A stretch of 64,000 nucleotides of DNA from Microcebus murinus (taxonomy: Eukaryota > Chordata > Mammalia > Primates > Cheirogaleidae): positions 49,690,001 to 49,754,000 of the forward strand of contig NC_134109.1 in assembly GCF_040939455.1 (NCBI RefSeq), written 5' to 3'. Position 1 is the stretch's first letter. Every line of letters begins with the position of its first letter. This document shows, one piece after another, positions 62,601-64,000 of this stretch. The notes beneath the pieces were generated by a model. That model saw only the letters and a program-made list of their open reading frames with translations, had not been told where the DNA came from and did no database searches. The position numbers were made by a program, and so were the translations under genes.

Positions 62601-63064
62601 TTTTCCCAGAATCTCACCTTGAAATTGCATGGGCAACATGTGATTTGTGTGTGTACATCAGCAGCATTTGAAAACCTCAGGGCCTCTTTGCAAGGGAAAT
62701 GCACAAGTCTGATGTCGGTGACAGCCTGGAGCACTAATTTCATTCCAGCCTGTCTCTCCCTCTGCAAATCTACTGTCAAAATAATTGATTTTACCGCCTA
62801 ATTTATACATTAACTATAATCTACAAAATTACAAAAGTATTTTTGCAACTCAAAATATTTCCATTTCTATTTTATTTTTCTTCTAAATAACTGTCTGTCT
62901 GTAGGGCTTCCTGCCTCCTGCTTTTCTTTGACTCACATAAATTATCCTTCCCCTTTCCCATGATTGACAGACATTTCATATCAGACAAACCAGAGACAGC
63001 TGTGAGTGCTGTGATGACTGCACTTTCCTTCTTCTTTCCAGAACGTATTGCCAAACTCAATGGG
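59630..63064. other. Gene-free sequence
   Basis: No gene. A TA/TG tract lies at about 60484-60520, a local duplication at 60600-60680, a possible L2 3' end at about 62020-62115, and complex sequence at 61060-61400 and 62590-62780. Several 60-80 codon frames show no family resemblance. Confidence 0.5.
60600..60685. repeat. Local direct duplication
   Basis: GGAATATGTTAGCCATATT occurs at about 60602-60620 and again at about 60658-60676; a shorter TTAGCCATATTTTATG copy lies between them at about 60637-60652. Confidence 0.9.
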
Positions 63065-63248
63065 TGCTAGACTGCATTGGGCTACTGACTGTGAAACTTT
63101 AGGCAAGCTTCTTAACTTAGCTGTGAGTTCAGTTTCTGAATCTATAAGTTGGTAATACTCCTAATAAGATTACCTACTTCTCTGTTTCATTGTGAAGAGT
63201 AGTTAATACATGGCAAAGCGCCTAGCACCTAGCACTCATAGGATACCT
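63065..63248 (-). repeat. MIR SINE, antisense
   Basis: CTACTGACTGTGAAACTTTA, GGCAAGCTTCTTAACTTAGC, TCAGTTTCTGAATCTATAAG, TTAATACATGGCAAAGCGCC, TAGCACCTAGCACTCATAGG: reverse MIR. Confidence 0.85.
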
Positions 63249-64000
63249 TGTAGGCCTTGGGGGCTTTATAAAATGGCCTAGTATAGCCAAGGCTCTGGTC
63301 CCAAGATAAGAACCTGTGTCTGATAATCTATTCTAGAAAATTCATTGATAAGCAGAATTTGTAAGTTTGACAGACCAATAGGGCAAATGACTGTGATCTT
63401 TCTGCTTTACACATAGGTTACTGCTGACATTTTCTTTATCTATTCCTTCATGAGCTTACTGCCAGTTAACATTTTTCATTTCCACAAACTTTATATTCCT
63501 ATCTTCTGGTCCTATATGAGATTTTTAGTTTATAGTTATTGTTTTTTGTTTCCTAAGACCAATTGTTATGGTCCCAGAGATGTAATAAAATTTAAGTGAC
63601 TTAGATCAACAGTTTGGGTAAACTTGTACTTAATAATTTTAGGGCATGCAAGGTTTGGCCACAATATTCCTACCTGGATGTGGAAGTAAAGGTCCTTAGT
63701 TTTGTTCATGATAATTGTGTCCAGAGTCCCAGGACATTCTAGAATGCTCTGGCCCAATCACACAAGCCACTTTTGTAAAGCTTTAGTTTTCTTTTCCCCA
63801 ATAGCTTTCCATTCCCTAGTGTTGCCTCAATGCTTGGGAGATATTTTGACTGTTGTCTGACTACTTACTCCCCACTCTTGGGGTGGGGTGAGGATAACTT
63901 TTATAGTATTCCTATTATAATTATATGAGGATCAATTCATATTATCTTTCTTTTTGCAGTCTACAAATCTTCCTTTTCTGATTACTACCACTCTCACAGG
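63249..64000. other. Gene-free sequence to the window end
   Basis: No recognisable gene or repeat. Confidence 0.6.

Overview
The window is mammalian nuclear DNA from a gene-poor, AT-rich stretch. It is almost certainly from a strepsirrhine primate (lemur, loris or galago group). Two full-length Alu elements (541-884 on the minus strand, 46796-47121 on the plus strand) both carry an expanded linker between their monomers of the kind I know from strepsirrhine Alus. Several L1 3' ends (43061-43233, 53196-53911, 54753-55230) carry the 3' UTR type typical of strepsirrhine L1s. I find no convincing host protein-coding exon, tRNA, rRNA, snRNA gene or CpG island. Open reading frames are short and are explained by repeats or chance, so the window is probably intergenic or lies inside a very large intron.

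Layout. 0-24 kb: three copies of one mariner family (423-1435, 9364-10627, 22477-23174), all in the same orientation and each in a different state of decay. The first is split by an antisense Alu. The second is nearly full length with a broken transposase. The third is a deletion derivative with TA target duplications on both sides. Between them are MIRs, a 320-bp TIR-bearing DNA-transposon fossil (13229-13548) and joined L1 fragments (21150-21935). 24-41 kb: mostly unique sequence, a 685-bp Tigger-group element with a transposase remnant (31511-32195), L2 and MIR fragments, simple repeats, two stretches of complex unique sequence that look like candidate conserved non-coding DNA (36.3-37.7 kb), and an antisense solo LTR (40714-41316). 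41-53 kb: L2, MIR, a short L1 with clear target-site duplications, a second Alu with clear target-site duplications, and an old L1M 3' end interrupted by an MLT1-like fragment. 53-64 kb: two strepsirrhine-type L1 3' ends in opposite orientation, a nearly complete ERVL-MaLR provirus (57075 to about 59175), a MER2 element (59303-59629) and a closing MIR.

Nothing here forms an operon or pathway. The story is the sequential invasion of a neutral region by ancient elements (MIR, L2, Tigger/MER2, MaLR, L1M) and then lineage-specific ones (mariner, strepsirrhine L1 and Alu). The most interesting signal is the mariner set. Copies 1 and 2 share a transposase variant with the third catalytic Asp changed to Asn, while copy 3 keeps Asp, which suggests mobilisation in trans of a dead subfamily. 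The transposase also resembles a mariner group I recall mainly from arthropods, so horizontal transfer is worth testing. I did not find a new multi-gene system.
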